A DNA stretch of 64,000 nt from Pseudomonas peradeniyensis (GTDB taxonomy: Bacteria > Pseudomonadota > Gammaproteobacteria > Pseudomonadales > Pseudomonadaceae): contig NZ_JABWRJ020000003.1 of NCBI RefSeq assembly GCF_014268935.2, forward strand, positions 496,001-560,000, read 5' to 3'. Position 1 is the first letter of the stretch. Each line of letters begins with the position of its first letter. Position numbers and translations under genes: made by a program. Shown here piece after piece: positions 26,971 through 35,884 of this stretch. A model generated the notes under the pieces. It made no database searches and was not told the origin of the DNA. It was given only the letters and a program-made list of their open reading frames with translations.

Positions 26971-28094
26971 TGCAACTGGCTTTTGTGCTCTACAAGTATT
27001 TCCCCTTTGGCGGGCTGCAGCGCGACTTCATGCGCATCGCCCTCGAGTGCCAGAAGCGGGGTCACCAGATCCGCGTGTACACGCTGATCTGGGAAGGTGA
27101 TGTTCCGCCGGGCTTCGAGGTGCTGGTGGCGCCGGTCAAGGCGCTGTTCAACCACCGCCGCAACGAGAAGCTCAGCGCCTGGATGGAAGCCGACCTGGCC
27201 AAGCGTCCGGTCGATCGCCTGATCGGCTTCAACAAGATGCCCGGCCTGGACGTCTACTACGCCGCCGACGGCTGTTTCGAGGACAAGGCCCAGACCCTGC
27301 GCGGCGGCCTGTACCGCCGCTGGGGCCGCTACCGCCATTTCGCCGAATACGAGCGGGCGGTATTCGCCAGGGATGCGCGCACCGAGATCCTGATGATCTC
27401 CGAGGTGCAACAGCCGCTGTTCATCAAGCACTACGGCACCCCTGAGGCACGCTTCCACCTGCTGCCGCCGGGCATTTCCCAGGACCGCCGCCGCCCGGCC
27501 GACGCCGCGACCATCCGCGCCGATTTCCGTAAGGAGTTCGGTCTGGCCGACGATGAGCTGCTGCTGGTGCAGATTGGCTCGGGCTTCAAGACCAAGGGCG
27601 TGGACCGCAGCCTCAAGGCCCTGGCGGCGTTGCCGTCGGCCCTGCGCAAGCGTACCAGGCTGATGGTCATCGGCCAGGACGACCCCAAGCTGTTCCAGGT
27701 GCAGAGCGCGGCGCTCGGCCTGGGCGAGCAGGTGCAGTTTCTCAAGGGGCGTAGTGACATTCCGCGTTTCCTGCTCGGTGCCGACCTGCTGATCCATCCG
27801 GCCTACAACGAGAACACCGGCACTGTGCTGCTCGAGGCGCTGGTCGCGGGGTTGCCGGTGCTGGTATCGAAGGTCTGCGGCTATGCCCACTACATCGCCG
27901 AGGCCGATAGCGGCCTGGTGCTGGACGAGCCGTTCGAGCAGGAGCAGCTGAACCGTTACCTGCAACGCATGCTCGAAGACGCCGGGGCCCGCGCGGCCTG
28001 GTCGGACAACGGTGTGGCCTTCGCCGAGACCGCCGACCTGTACAGCATGCCGCAGCATGCCGCCGACGTGATCCTCGGTCAGGAGACCGCATGA
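26970..28094 (+). CDS. waaG: LPS core glucosyltransferase WaaG
   Basis: 374 aa, GT4 fold. The ATG at 26970 overlaps the waaC stop; an upstream in-frame TTG at 26967 is less likely. The N-terminus (MQLAFVLYKYFPFGGLQRDFMRIA) is the WaaG acceptor domain, and HPAYNENTGTVLLEALVAGLPVLV (about residues 280-303) gives the retaining-GT EX7E motif. It adds the first outer-core sugar (a galactosamine in P. aeruginosa) to heptose II. It overlaps waaP by 4 nt (ATGA). Confidence 0.94.
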   Translation: MQLAFVLYKYFPFGGLQRDFMRIALECQKRGHQIRVYTLIWEGDVPPGFEVLVAPVKALFNHRRNEKLSAWMEADLAKRPVDRLIGFNKMPGLDVYYAADGCFEDKAQTLRGGLYRRWGRYRHFAEYERAVFARDARTEILMISEVQQPLFIKHYGTPEARFHLLPPGISQDRRRPADAATIRADFRKEFGLADDELLLVQIGSGFKTKGVDRSLKALAALPSALRKRTRLMVIGQDDPKLFQVQSAALGLGEQVQFLKGRSDIPRFLLGADLLIHPAYNENTGTVLLEALVAGLPVLVSKVCGYAHYIAEADSGLVLDEPFEQEQLNRYLQRMLEDAGARAAWSDNGVAFAETADLYSMPQHAADVILGQETA

Positions 28095-28897
28095 AGCTGA
28101 TACTGGCCGAACCGTTCAAGCGCCTGTGGGCCGGGCGCGACCCCTTCGAGGCCGTCGAGGCCCTGCAGGGCGAGGTGTACCGCGAGCTGGAAGGCCGCCG
28201 CACCCTGCGCACCGAGATCGATGGCGCGGGCTTCTTCGTCAAGATCCACCGCGGCATCGGCTGGGGCGAGATCTTCAAGAACCTGTTCAGCGCCAAGCTG
28301 CCGGTGCTCGGCGCCGGCCAGGAATGGCGGGCTATCCAGCGCCTGCATGAGGCCGGTGTGCCGACCATGACCGCGGTCGCCTACGGCGAGCGTGGCAGCA
28401 ACCCGGCCACCCAGCATTCGTTCATCGTCACCGAGGAACTGGCGCCGACCGTCAGCCTGGAAGACTTCAGCATCGACTGGGTGAAGCAGCCACCAGCGCC
28501 GCGCCTGAAGCGCGCGCTGATTGCCGAAGTGGCGAAGATGACCGGCGGCATGCACCGCGCCGGGGTCAACCATCGCGACTGCTACATCTGCCACTTCCTG
28601 CTGCACACCGACCGCCCGGTGACGCCGGAAGACTTCAAACTGTCGGTGATCGACCTGCACCGCGCCCAGACCCGGGCGAAGATTACCCGTCGCTGGCGCG
28701 ACAAGGACCTGGCCGCCCTGTACTTCTCGGCGTTGGACATTGGCCTGACCCGCCGCGACAAGCTGCGCTTCCTGCGCGGCTATTTCCAGCGCCCGTTGCG
28801 CCAGGTGCTCAAGGACGAGGCCGCACTGCTTGCCTGGCTGGAGCGCAAGGCGCAGAAACTCTACGACCGCAAGCAACGCTATGGGGACGCACTCTGA
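28091..28897 (+). CDS. waaP: LPS core heptose I kinase WaaP
   Basis: 268 aa, kinase fold. HRGIGWGEIFKNL follows the glycine-loop region; the catalytic loop is AGVNHRDCYICHFLLH (about residues 157-172) and the metal-binding aspartate lies in LSVIDLHRAQTR. WaaP phosphorylates heptose I; in P. aeruginosa it is essential for an intact outer membrane. ATGA overlap with waaG and 1-nt overlap with the next gene place it firmly within the operon. Confidence 0.94.
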   Translation: MKLILAEPFKRLWAGRDPFEAVEALQGEVYRELEGRRTLRTEIDGAGFFVKIHRGIGWGEIFKNLFSAKLPVLGAGQEWRAIQRLHEAGVPTMTAVAYGERGSNPATQHSFIVTEELAPTVSLEDFSIDWVKQPPAPRLKRALIAEVAKMTGGMHRAGVNHRDCYICHFLLHTDRPVTPEDFKLSVIDLHRAQTRAKITRRWRDKDLAALYFSALDIGLTRRDKLRFLRGYFQRPLRQVLKDEAALLAWLERKAQKLYDRKQRYGDAL

Positions 28898-29631
28898 TGG
28901 CGGGTTGGACACTGGCGCCGGGCTACGAACACTTGGCGGCGGACTTTGGCAGTCTTGACGCGGTATTCGCGCTGCAAGGCGAGCACCTCACCCGCGACCC
29001 GCTCAGCGAGGTCATCCGCGTCCTGCGTGACGGCGTGTACTACTACGTCAAGCGCTATACCGGTGCCGGCAAGCACATGCGTCGCTACCTGGGGCGTCCG
29101 CGGATCAAGGCCGAGTGGCAGAACCTCAAGCAATTCGCCAAATGGGGCATCCCGACGGCAGAAGTGGTCGCCTGGGGCCTGGAACGCAATGGCCTGGCGT
29201 TCGGTCGAGGAGCGATGATTACCCGTGAGCTGCCGCAGACCGAAGACCTGTCGGCGCTGGCCGAGCGCAATGACGCCCGTCTGGCCGACCGCGCCTGGGT
29301 CGATCATCTCAGCCGTCAGCTGGCGCGCCACACCCGTGTGATGCACGAGCATCGTTTCGCCCACAATGACCTGAAGTGGCGCAACCTGCTGGTCGATGAC
29401 CAGGGCACGCTATTCTTCATCGACTGCCCGACGGGCGACTTCTGGCGTGGCTTCATGTGGCGGCACCGGATGATCAAGGACCTGGCGTGCCTGGACAAGG
29501 TGGCCAAGTACCACCTGTCGGCGACCCAGCGCCTGCGCTTCTACCTGCAATACCGCGGTCGTGACCGGCTCAATGGCCGTGACAAGAAGCGCATTCGCCA
29601 GGTGCTCAGCTTTTTCGAGGGAAGGGAATGA
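28897..29631 (+). CDS. LPS core kinase, InaA family (WapP-like)
   Basis: 244 aa with a kinase-like fold: VIRVLRDGVYYYVKRYTGAGKHMRRYLG (about residues 41-68) supplies the ATP-binding lysine region, HNDLKWRNLLV (about 156-166) is the catalytic loop with Asp, and LFFIDCPTG holds the metal-site Asp. By position after waaP it corresponds to P. aeruginosa PA5008 (wapP), proposed to phosphorylate heptose II. It overlaps waaP by 1 nt and the next gene by 4 nt. Confidence 0.82.
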   Translation: MAGWTLAPGYEHLAADFGSLDAVFALQGEHLTRDPLSEVIRVLRDGVYYYVKRYTGAGKHMRRYLGRPRIKAEWQNLKQFAKWGIPTAEVVAWGLERNGLAFGRGAMITRELPQTEDLSALAERNDARLADRAWVDHLSRQLARHTRVMHEHRFAHNDLKWRNLLVDDQGTLFFIDCPTGDFWRGFMWRHRMIKDLACLDKVAKYHLSATQRLRFYLQYRGRDRLNGRDKKRIRQVLSFFEGRE

Positions 29632-30380
29632 CCGATTACCTGGCCAGTGCCGACCAGGCGCTGCTGCAACGTCACGGCCTGGGCGACTTCGAGGCGCTGT
29701 GGGCCCTGCAGCTGGACGCCGTGGACGAACCCAACACCGGCCGTGGCGGCTGGAGCAGCGTGTTCCGCCTGGAGCTCGAGGGCAAGGGGTTCTACCTCAA
29801 GCGCCAGAGCGACTACTTCACCCGCAGCCTGCAGCGGCCCTTCGGCGAGCCGACCTTCGCCCGCGAGTTTCGCAACATCAGCCGCTACCAGAAGCTCGAC
29901 ATCCCCGCCCTGCAGGCGGTGTTCTATGGCGAGCGCAAGCAGGGTGGCCAGCACCGCGCGATCCTCATGACCCGGGCGCTGGACGAGTGGACCGACCTCG
30001 AGCAACTGCTCGCCCGCTGGGCGCAGATGGACGCGGCGCAGCGCCAGGCGATCCTCCAGGCCTGTGGGCGGCTGGCCCGCACCCTGCACGCCGCCGGGCA
30101 GATGCACGGCTGCTTCTACCCCAAGCACATCTTCCTGCGTGAGCGTCGCGAGGGCTGGCAGGCCCAGCTGATCGACCTGGAAAAGACCCGTCCGCTGCTG
30201 TTCGGCATGCGTGACCGGGTCAAGGACCTGGAGCCGCTGCTGCGCCGCGCCCGGGCCTGGGATGAAGCGGACGTGCGCGTGCTGCTGGCGGCCTACCTGG
30301 AGCAGCCGGCGGACAGCGCCCTGGTATCCACCTGGCTGCAACGCCTGACCCAACGCCGTCGCCACAAAGAGGCCCGCTGA
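29628..30380 (+). CDS. LPS core kinase-like protein (WapQ-like)
   Basis: 250 aa, InaA/kinase fold. FRLELEGKGFYLKRQSDYFTR (about residues 46-66) contains the candidate ATP-site Lys. In the region equivalent to the catalytic loop it reads MHGCFYPKHIFL (about 159-170) where active relatives have H-x-D; the metal-site Asp is kept in AQLIDLEKTR. The missing loop aspartate leaves it open whether this is an active kinase or a structural partner. ATGA overlap with the gene before and 1-nt overlap with the gene after. Confidence 0.78.
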   Translation: MTDYLASADQALLQRHGLGDFEALWALQLDAVDEPNTGRGGWSSVFRLELEGKGFYLKRQSDYFTRSLQRPFGEPTFAREFRNISRYQKLDIPALQAVFYGERKQGGQHRAILMTRALDEWTDLEQLLARWAQMDAAQRQAILQACGRLARTLHAAGQMHGCFYPKHIFLRERREGWQAQLIDLEKTRPLLFGMRDRVKDLEPLLRRARAWDEADVRVLLAAYLEQPADSALVSTWLQRLTQRRRHKEAR

Positions 30381-31822
30381 TGCGCCTGTCCGAATTGAAG
30401 GCGGCCGGGCGCAGCCCGAGCCTGCCGTTGACCGTCACCCTCGCCGACGCCGCGGGCAGCGCCGACCTGCAGCTGCTCAGCCTGTTGCGCGTGCTGCCGG
30501 GCCAGCGTTATGTCGGCGCGGGTATCTGGCGTGGCACCAAGGTGCTGGCCAAGCTGCTGGTCGGCGGCAACGCCGCCCGGCACTTCCAGCGCGAGCGCGA
30601 TGGTGCCCTGCTGGTGGCCGAGCAAGGCCTGACCACCCCACGCCTGCTGGCCGATGGCCTGAAGGAAGGCGAGGGCGGCTGGCTGTTGTTCGAATACCTC
30701 GACCACGCCGAGAGCCTGGGCGATGCCTGGGCCCGGGTGGAGCAGTTGCCGATGCTGGCCGATGAGCAACATCTGGTGCTGGGCGAGGCCCTCACCGCCG
30801 TGGCGCAGATGCACGCCAAGGGCCTGTGGCAGGAAGACCTGCACCTGGACAACCTGCTGCGCCAGGATGGTCAGCTGTATCTGATCGACGGTGCCGGCAT
30901 CAAGGCCGAGACCCCCGGCCAGCAGTTGTCGCGCCAGCGCGTGCTGGAGAACCTCGGGGTGTTCTTCGCCCAGCTGCCCAAGCGTCTGGAACCGTTCATC
31001 GAGGAGGCGCTGGTGCACTACGTGCTGGCCAATGCCGAGCACGCGCTGCCGCTGGAAGCGCTGCACAAGCAGGTGGACAAGGTGCGCGCCTGGCGCCTGA
31101 AGGACTACTTGGACAAGGCCGGTCGCGAATGCACGCTGTTCAGCGTCGAGCGGAGCCTGTCCGGGCTGCGGGCCATCCGCCGCAACGAGGTCGAAGCGAT
31201 GCGCCCGGTGCTGGAGCAGGCCGATGCGCTGATCGACCAGGGTCACCTGTACAAGACCGGTGGCGCGGCCAGCGTGGCGCGTATCGAGGTGGCCGGGCGC
31301 ACGTTGGTGCTCAAGCGCTACAACATCAAGAACACCGCCCACTGGTTCAAGCGCTTCTGGCGCCCGAGCCGGGCCTGGCATTCGTGGATCGAAGGCCACC
31401 GCCTGGCGTTTCTCGACATCGCCACGCCTCGCCCCCTGGCGGTGCTGGAGCAGCGGGTGATGGGGCTGCGCAGCACGGCCTACCTGGTGACCGAGTACGC
31501 TGACGGACCGGACCTGATCGAATGTTTCGCACCCTACGTGGAAAACGGCGAGGCGCCTGACGAGCAGGTCGAAGCCCTGGCGCGGGTGATGCAGCAGCTG
31601 ATCCGCGAGCGCATCAGTCATGGCGACTTCAAGGGCCACAACCTGTTCTGGCAGGACGGTCAATGGTCGCTGATCGACCTCGATGCCATGTGCCAGCATG
31701 CCACCCAGCTCAGCTTCGCCCCGGCCTTCGCCCGAGATCGAGCGCGGCTGCTGCGCAACTGGCCGAGGGACAGCGCGCTGCATCAGCGACTGGACCAGGT
31801 GTTGCCGCGGTTGGCTGATTGA
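30380..31822 (+). CDS. Tandem kinase-fold protein of the LPS core operon
   Basis: 480 aa, about twice the size of its neighbours, and it contains two kinase-like modules. The N-terminal one has QEDLHLDNLLRQDGQLYLIDGAG (about residues 152-174). The C-terminal one has TLVLKRYNIKN with the ATP-site lysine (about 308-318), SHGDFKGHNLFWQDGQWSLIDLD (about 413-435). Both catalytic-loop and metal-site aspartates are present in each copy. It corresponds by position to P. aeruginosa PA5006. A role in phosphorylating or modifying the LPS core is inferred from the operon. It is the last gene of the waa run. Confidence 0.78.
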   Translation: MRLSELKAAGRSPSLPLTVTLADAAGSADLQLLSLLRVLPGQRYVGAGIWRGTKVLAKLLVGGNAARHFQRERDGALLVAEQGLTTPRLLADGLKEGEGGWLLFEYLDHAESLGDAWARVEQLPMLADEQHLVLGEALTAVAQMHAKGLWQEDLHLDNLLRQDGQLYLIDGAGIKAETPGQQLSRQRVLENLGVFFAQLPKRLEPFIEEALVHYVLANAEHALPLEALHKQVDKVRAWRLKDYLDKAGRECTLFSVERSLSGLRAIRRNEVEAMRPVLEQADALIDQGHLYKTGGAASVARIEVAGRTLVLKRYNIKNTAHWFKRFWRPSRAWHSWIEGHRLAFLDIATPRPLAVLEQRVMGLRSTAYLVTEYADGPDLIECFAPYVENGEAPDEQVEALARVMQQLIRERISHGDFKGHNLFWQDGQWSLIDLDAMCQHATQLSFAPAFARDRARLLRNWPRDSALHQRLDQVLPRLAD

Positions 31823-31839
31823 ATGACCAACTGACTGCG

Positions 31840-31888
31840 CGGCAAGGCCGCTCCTACAGGTTGGCGTAGTACCAGTGGGAGCGGCTAA
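31840..31888. repeat. Degenerate REP pair after the waa operon
   Basis: GCGGCAAGGCCGCTCCTACA is followed by an imperfect inverse (AGTGGGAGCGGCTA). It lies between convergent genes and probably marks the end of the waa transcript. Confidence 0.5.
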
Positions 31889-31922
31889 ATCAATCAGTCA
31901 TGCGCAGTTCCATGAGAGCTGC

Positions 31923-32099
31923 CTACCGCCGCCAGAACCCACTCAAGCCCAGCCCGGCTGAAAGGCCCAGTCCCACCCAGGCCAGTACATCCCAGGCCCC
32001 ATCCCCGAGCAGTGCGGCAAACAGCCCGGCCGCACTGAGCACGGCGATCAACGCCGGCCAGGCGAAGATCCTGCGGGTGCTTTGCGACTTGTGGCTCAT
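31923..32099 (-). CDS. Small membrane protein cotranslated with PepSY protein
   Basis: 58 aa from ATG 32099 (MSHKSQSTRRIFAWP), overlapping the PepSY gene stop by 4 nt (ATGA). Two hydrophobic stretches (ALIAVLSAAGLFAALL and VLAWVGLGLSAGLGLSGFW) predict two transmembrane helices in a hairpin. I do not recognise a named family. Tight coupling suggests it assists the PepSY protein in ferric-siderophore handling. Confidence 0.75.
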   Translation of the reverse strand: MSHKSQSTRRIFAWPALIAVLSAAGLFAALLGDGAWDVLAWVGLGLSAGLGLSGFWRR

Positions 32100-33208
32100 G
32101 CCCGCACCTCCCGTGGTTTGCGTTGCTTGCCCCACCACAGGTACAGGCCGCTGCCCAGCACGATGATGGTCAGCACATCGAGCACGGCCCAGAGGATCTG
32201 CATCGGCCGGCCACCGTAGTCGCCGAAGTGCAGGGGCTGCGACAGGCCCATGGCGTCCATGTACCACGGGCGTTCGCCAACGGCGGTCACCTCCAGGGTG
32301 CGCGCGTCGATCAGGATCGGCGTGAACAGGTGCGAGGTCAGGTTCGTGGCGCCATTCATGAACACCGCGTAGTGGTGCTCGCTGGAGAAGCGCGTGCCGG
32401 GGAAGGCGATGAAATCCGGGCGCATGCCGGGCGCGGCCTGTTCGGCGATCTTCAGCAACTGCGTGGCTGGAGCGCGCTCGGTGAGCGGCGGGGCGTCGCG
32501 GTAGGGCGCGACCATGGCCGCCAGGCTGTCGTTGCGCCAGGCGGCGATCACCAGGTCGGACAGGGCGCTGATCACCCCGGTGACGCCGACCACCAGGGCC
32601 CAGGTCAGGGTGACCACGCCGATCAGGTTGTGCAGGTCCAGCCAGCGCAGGCGCCGCGACTTGTCGTGACGGACCGTGGCGAAGCGCAGGCGACGCATGA
32701 ACGGCGCGTAGAGCACGGTGCCGGAGACGATGGCGACAATGAACAGCACCCCCATGAACGCCAGCAGCAGCTTGCCGGGCAGCCCGGCGAACATGTCCAC
32801 GTGCAGGCGCAGCATCAGCATCATGAAACCGCCGTTGGCCGCCGGCATGGCCACGGCCTCGCCGGTGCGCGCGTCGAGCATGAAGGTGTGCGAATCGTCG
32901 GGGTGGGTGCCGGCGGTGGCGGCCATGATCGCCACCACGCCGTTGGGCTCGTCTTCTTCATAGCCGAAGTACTGCATCACCTCGCCGGGGCGGTGCTGTT
33001 CGGCCTTGAGCACCAACTGCTGCAGGTCCAGGTGCGGGGTGTCGGCGGGCATCTCGCGCAGTTGCGGCGCGTCGCCGAGCAAGTGCTCCAGCTCGTGGTG
33101 GAAGATCAGCGGCAGGCCGGTGAGGGCGAGCAGCAACAGGAACAGCGTGCAGACCAGGCTGCTCCAGGTGTGGATCGCTGACCAGCGGCGGATGGTTTGG
33201 CTTTTCAT
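32096..33208 (-). CDS. PepSY-associated transmembrane protein, iron uptake
   Basis: 370 aa from ATG 33208, which has AAGGAG 5 nt before it; the GTG just upstream is too close to that site. Four membrane spans are visible: residues about 15-35 (TWSSLVCTLFLLLLALTGLPLIF), about 140-165 (LLLAFMGVLFIVAIVSGTVLY), about 192-215 (LHNLIGVVTLTWALVVGVTGVI) and a C-terminal one (ILWAVLDVLTIIVLGSGLYLWW). A long periplasmic PepSY region and HHELEHLLGD histidines are present. Such proteins accompany siderophore receptors and are thought to help reduce or release ferric iron in the periplasm. It sits just downstream of the TonB receptor. Confidence 0.85.
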   Translation of the reverse strand: MKSQTIRRWSAIHTWSSLVCTLFLLLLALTGLPLIFHHELEHLLGDAPQLREMPADTPHLDLQQLVLKAEQHRPGEVMQYFGYEEDEPNGVVAIMAATAGTHPDDSHTFMLDARTGEAVAMPAANGGFMMLMLRLHVDMFAGLPGKLLLAFMGVLFIVAIVSGTVLYAPFMRRLRFATVRHDKSRRLRWLDLHNLIGVVTLTWALVVGVTGVISALSDLVIAAWRNDSLAAMVAPYRDAPPLTERAPATQLLKIAEQAAPGMRPDFIAFPGTRFSSEHHYAVFMNGATNLTSHLFTPILIDARTLEVTAVGERPWYMDAMGLSQPLHFGDYGGRPMQILWAVLDVLTIIVLGSGLYLWWGKQRKPREVRA

Positions 33209-33224
33209 CACGGCTCCTTACGCA

Positions 33225-33279
33225 ATCGCGGGTCAAGCCCGCTCCCACGATTTGCAGGAGCGGACCTGACCCGCGATGG
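33225..33279. repeat. REP inverted pair between receptor and PepSY gene
   Basis: ATCGCGGGTCAAGCCCGCTC at 33225 is mirrored by GAGCGGACCTGACCCGCGAT ending near 33277. It forms a hairpin in the receptor-PepSY intergenic mRNA and could reduce expression of the downstream genes relative to the receptor. Confidence 0.7.
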
Positions 33280-33283
33280 CCAC

Positions 33284-35716
33284 TCAGAACTTGTAGGTGG
33301 CGCTGGCGACGACGCTGCGCTGGTCGCCGTAGTAGCAGTAGTAGCCGTCGCAGGTCGAGAGGTAGTCCTTGTTCAGCAGGTTGCTGGCGTTGATCGCCAC
33401 CGAGGCGCCCTTGAGGCTGTTGTCCAGGCGGCCCAGGTCGTAGTGCACGGCGGCGTCGAACACCGTGTAGGCCTTGCTCTTGCCGAGCCAGGTGTTGGCT
33501 TCGTCACCGTAGCGGTTGCCGGTGTAGCGTGCGCCCAGGCCGATGCCGAAGCCGTCAAGCACACCGGTATGCCAGGTGTAGTCGGTCCATAGGGAGGCCT
33601 GCTGGTTGGGCATCTGTTGCAGGCGGTTGCCTTTGTACTGGCCTTTCTGGACTTCGGACTTGGCCAGGGTATAGGCGGCGATCACCTTCAGGTTGTCGGT
33701 GACGTCGGAGACAGCCTCAAGCTCCAGGCCATGGACTTTCACTTCACCGGTCTGGCTGGTGACCGGCGTGCCACCGATATTGTTGGTGACCTGGACGTTC
33801 TTCTGGGTCAGGTCGTACACCGCGGCAGAGAGCAGGGTGTTGGAGCCCGGTGGCTGGTACTTGATGCCCAGCTCCCATTGCTCGCCTTCGGTCGGCTTGA
33901 ACGTCTTTTCCGGGTCTGCGTCTGCGCTGCTGGCCGGCTGGAAGGATTCCGCATAGGACAGGTAGGGCACCAGGCCGGAGTCGAAGACGTAGCTGATCGC
34001 CGCGTTGCCACTGAACTTGCTGTCGCGCTGGGTATTGGTGGCATCACCCTTGTTGAAGAACTTGGTGCCGGTGTGGACCCAGTCCTGCCGCCCGCCCAGG
34101 GTCAGGCGCCAGTTGTCGAGTGCCATCTGGTCCTGGATATAGAGGCCGGTCTGCACCGTCTTCTGGTTGTAATCATAATAGGCCGAGGAGCGAGCGGGGC
34201 GGGTGATCGGCAGGCCATGGGCCGGGTTGTTGACGTCGATCGGCGGCACGTCGAAGCCATAGATCGCCAGGTAGTCGTGATTGGTGCGCTGGTGGTCCAG
34301 GCCAATCAGTACGGTATGGCTGACGGCACCGGTGGCGAAGTCGGCCTGGAAGTTGTTGTCGACCGCGAACTGGCCGATGTTTTCCTCGGTGTTGGTGGAC
34401 ATGCGGTTGGCAATGCCATCATCGGTGACCGGGGGGAAGTCTTTGTTGTAGCTGCTGACCGTAATGGTCTGGAACGAAAGCTCCGACTTGGTGTAACGCA
34501 GGTTCTGGCGGAACTGCCAGACATCGTTGAAACGATGTTCGAAGGCATAACCCAGCGCGTAATAGGTGCGGTCGTAGTAGTCGTAATCCGGGTCACCCAG
34601 GTTCTTGTGGCGGGAGACCTTGCCGAACGGCATGTCGATCTTGGTGCCTTGGATCGGGTAGAACTGGCTGGTGGCACCGGTGTCGTCGCGGGTGAACTGG
34701 CTGAGGAAGGTCAGCGAGGTGTCTTCGTCGATGTTCCAGGTCAGGCTCGGGGCGATGTTGTAGCGCTTGTTATCGATATGGTCGATCTGCGTGCCGCTGT
34801 CGCGCACCACGCCGCTGACGCCATAGAGGAACTGGCCCTGCTCATCGAGCTTGCCGGTGCTGGCGAAGTTGATCTGGCGGTGGTTGTCGCTGCCGTACTG
34901 CAGCTGGATCTCGTGGCTGCGCTCGGCCTGGGGACGACGGCTGACCATGTCCAGCAGGCCGCCGGGCGGGGTCTGGCCATACACCGACGAGGCCGGGCCA
35001 CGCAGCAGCGCAAGGCGGTCGAGGTTCCAGGTCTCGGCTTTCGGGTTGGCATACACGCCTCGGGGCAGGGGCAGGCCGTCGAGGAACTGGGTCGGCTCGA
35101 AGCCGCGCACGCGCATCCAGTCATAGCGGGTGTCGCTGCCGAAACTGGCCGAGACGATGCCCGGCATGTACTTCACCGCGTCATCCAGGCTTTGCACGCC
35201 GCGGTCGCTCATCTGCTGGCGGGTGGCGACGGAAATGGAGCGTGGGACCTCGACCAGCGCGGTGTCGGTCTTGGTGCCGGCGGCGGTGCGCTTGGCGGTG
35301 TAGCCTTCCACCGGGCCCCAGGCACTTTCGTAGCTGCTGTTGGCATTGATGTTGGTTTCCGGCAGCGCCAGGGTGCCTTCGCTCACCGCCACCAGACTGT
35401 AGCTGCCGGCGCTGCTCTGCTGCAGCTGCAGGCCGGTGCCGCGCAGGGCGGCCTGCAGGGCGCCGACCGCATCGTACTGGCCACTGACGGGCGCCGAGTT
35501 GCGCCCGCTGACCAGTGCCGGATCCAGCGCCAGGGCAATCCCGGCCTGGCTGGCGATCTGGTTCAGGGTGCTGGCCAGCGGCGCGCTGGGCAGGTCGTAG
35601 GCACGCGGGGCGGCCTGTTCGGCGGCGAACAGGGTGGTGCTGACCAACGGGGCGGCCAGGCCGATGGCCAGGGCCATCAGGCTGGGGCGAAGCAAAGCAT
35701 CAACGGCACGGGACAT
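33284..35716 (-). CDS. TonB-dependent siderophore receptor with signalling domain
   Basis: 810 aa. Signal peptide (residues about 1-31), then an N-terminal secretin/TonB short-N signalling domain (YDLPSAPLASTLNQIASQAGIAL...GTGLQLQQ, about 39-105), a plug domain (VEVPRSISVATRQQMSDRGVQSLDDAVKYMPGIV, about 155-188) and a 22-strand barrel ending in the canonical terminal aromatic (VVASATYKF). The signalling domain means this is a transducer that talks to the FecR protein encoded just upstream. It resembles ferrichrome/hydroxamate receptors (FhuA/FiuA type) in plug and barrel; the actual ligand cannot be read from sequence. GGAG lies 7 nt before ATG 35716. Confidence 0.9.
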   Translation of the reverse strand: MSRAVDALLRPSLMALAIGLAAPLVSTTLFAAEQAAPRAYDLPSAPLASTLNQIASQAGIALALDPALVSGRNSAPVSGQYDAVGALQAALRGTGLQLQQSSAGSYSLVAVSEGTLALPETNINANSSYESAWGPVEGYTAKRTAAGTKTDTALVEVPRSISVATRQQMSDRGVQSLDDAVKYMPGIVSASFGSDTRYDWMRVRGFEPTQFLDGLPLPRGVYANPKAETWNLDRLALLRGPASSVYGQTPPGGLLDMVSRRPQAERSHEIQLQYGSDNHRQINFASTGKLDEQGQFLYGVSGVVRDSGTQIDHIDNKRYNIAPSLTWNIDEDTSLTFLSQFTRDDTGATSQFYPIQGTKIDMPFGKVSRHKNLGDPDYDYYDRTYYALGYAFEHRFNDVWQFRQNLRYTKSELSFQTITVSSYNKDFPPVTDDGIANRMSTNTEENIGQFAVDNNFQADFATGAVSHTVLIGLDHQRTNHDYLAIYGFDVPPIDVNNPAHGLPITRPARSSAYYDYNQKTVQTGLYIQDQMALDNWRLTLGGRQDWVHTGTKFFNKGDATNTQRDSKFSGNAAISYVFDSGLVPYLSYAESFQPASSADADPEKTFKPTEGEQWELGIKYQPPGSNTLLSAAVYDLTQKNVQVTNNIGGTPVTSQTGEVKVHGLELEAVSDVTDNLKVIAAYTLAKSEVQKGQYKGNRLQQMPNQQASLWTDYTWHTGVLDGFGIGLGARYTGNRYGDEANTWLGKSKAYTVFDAAVHYDLGRLDNSLKGASVAINASNLLNKDYLSTCDGYYCYYGDQRSVVASATYKF

Positions 35717-35847
35717 GCAGCGGCTCCTCGACGAAATAGTGCTGACTGCTTCCTTGCCGAGCGAGATTTGGAAAGTGACAGGGGTCTTTTGAAAAATATC
35801 TGACAGGGTTGGTGCCAGCGACGCTCAGCGCTGAATCGCCTTGGCTT

Positions 35848-35869
35848 CTTCGCGGGTAAACCCGCGAAG
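35848..35869 (-). terminator. Hairpin between fecR-like gene and receptor gene
   Basis: CTTCGCGGGT and ACCCGCGAAG pair around an AA centre, in the gap just after the FecR-like stop (35885). No T-run follows on the minus strand, so it may pause or attenuate, or protect mRNA ends, rather than fully terminate. Confidence 0.5.
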
Positions 35870-35884
35870 GGCGACACACGATGC

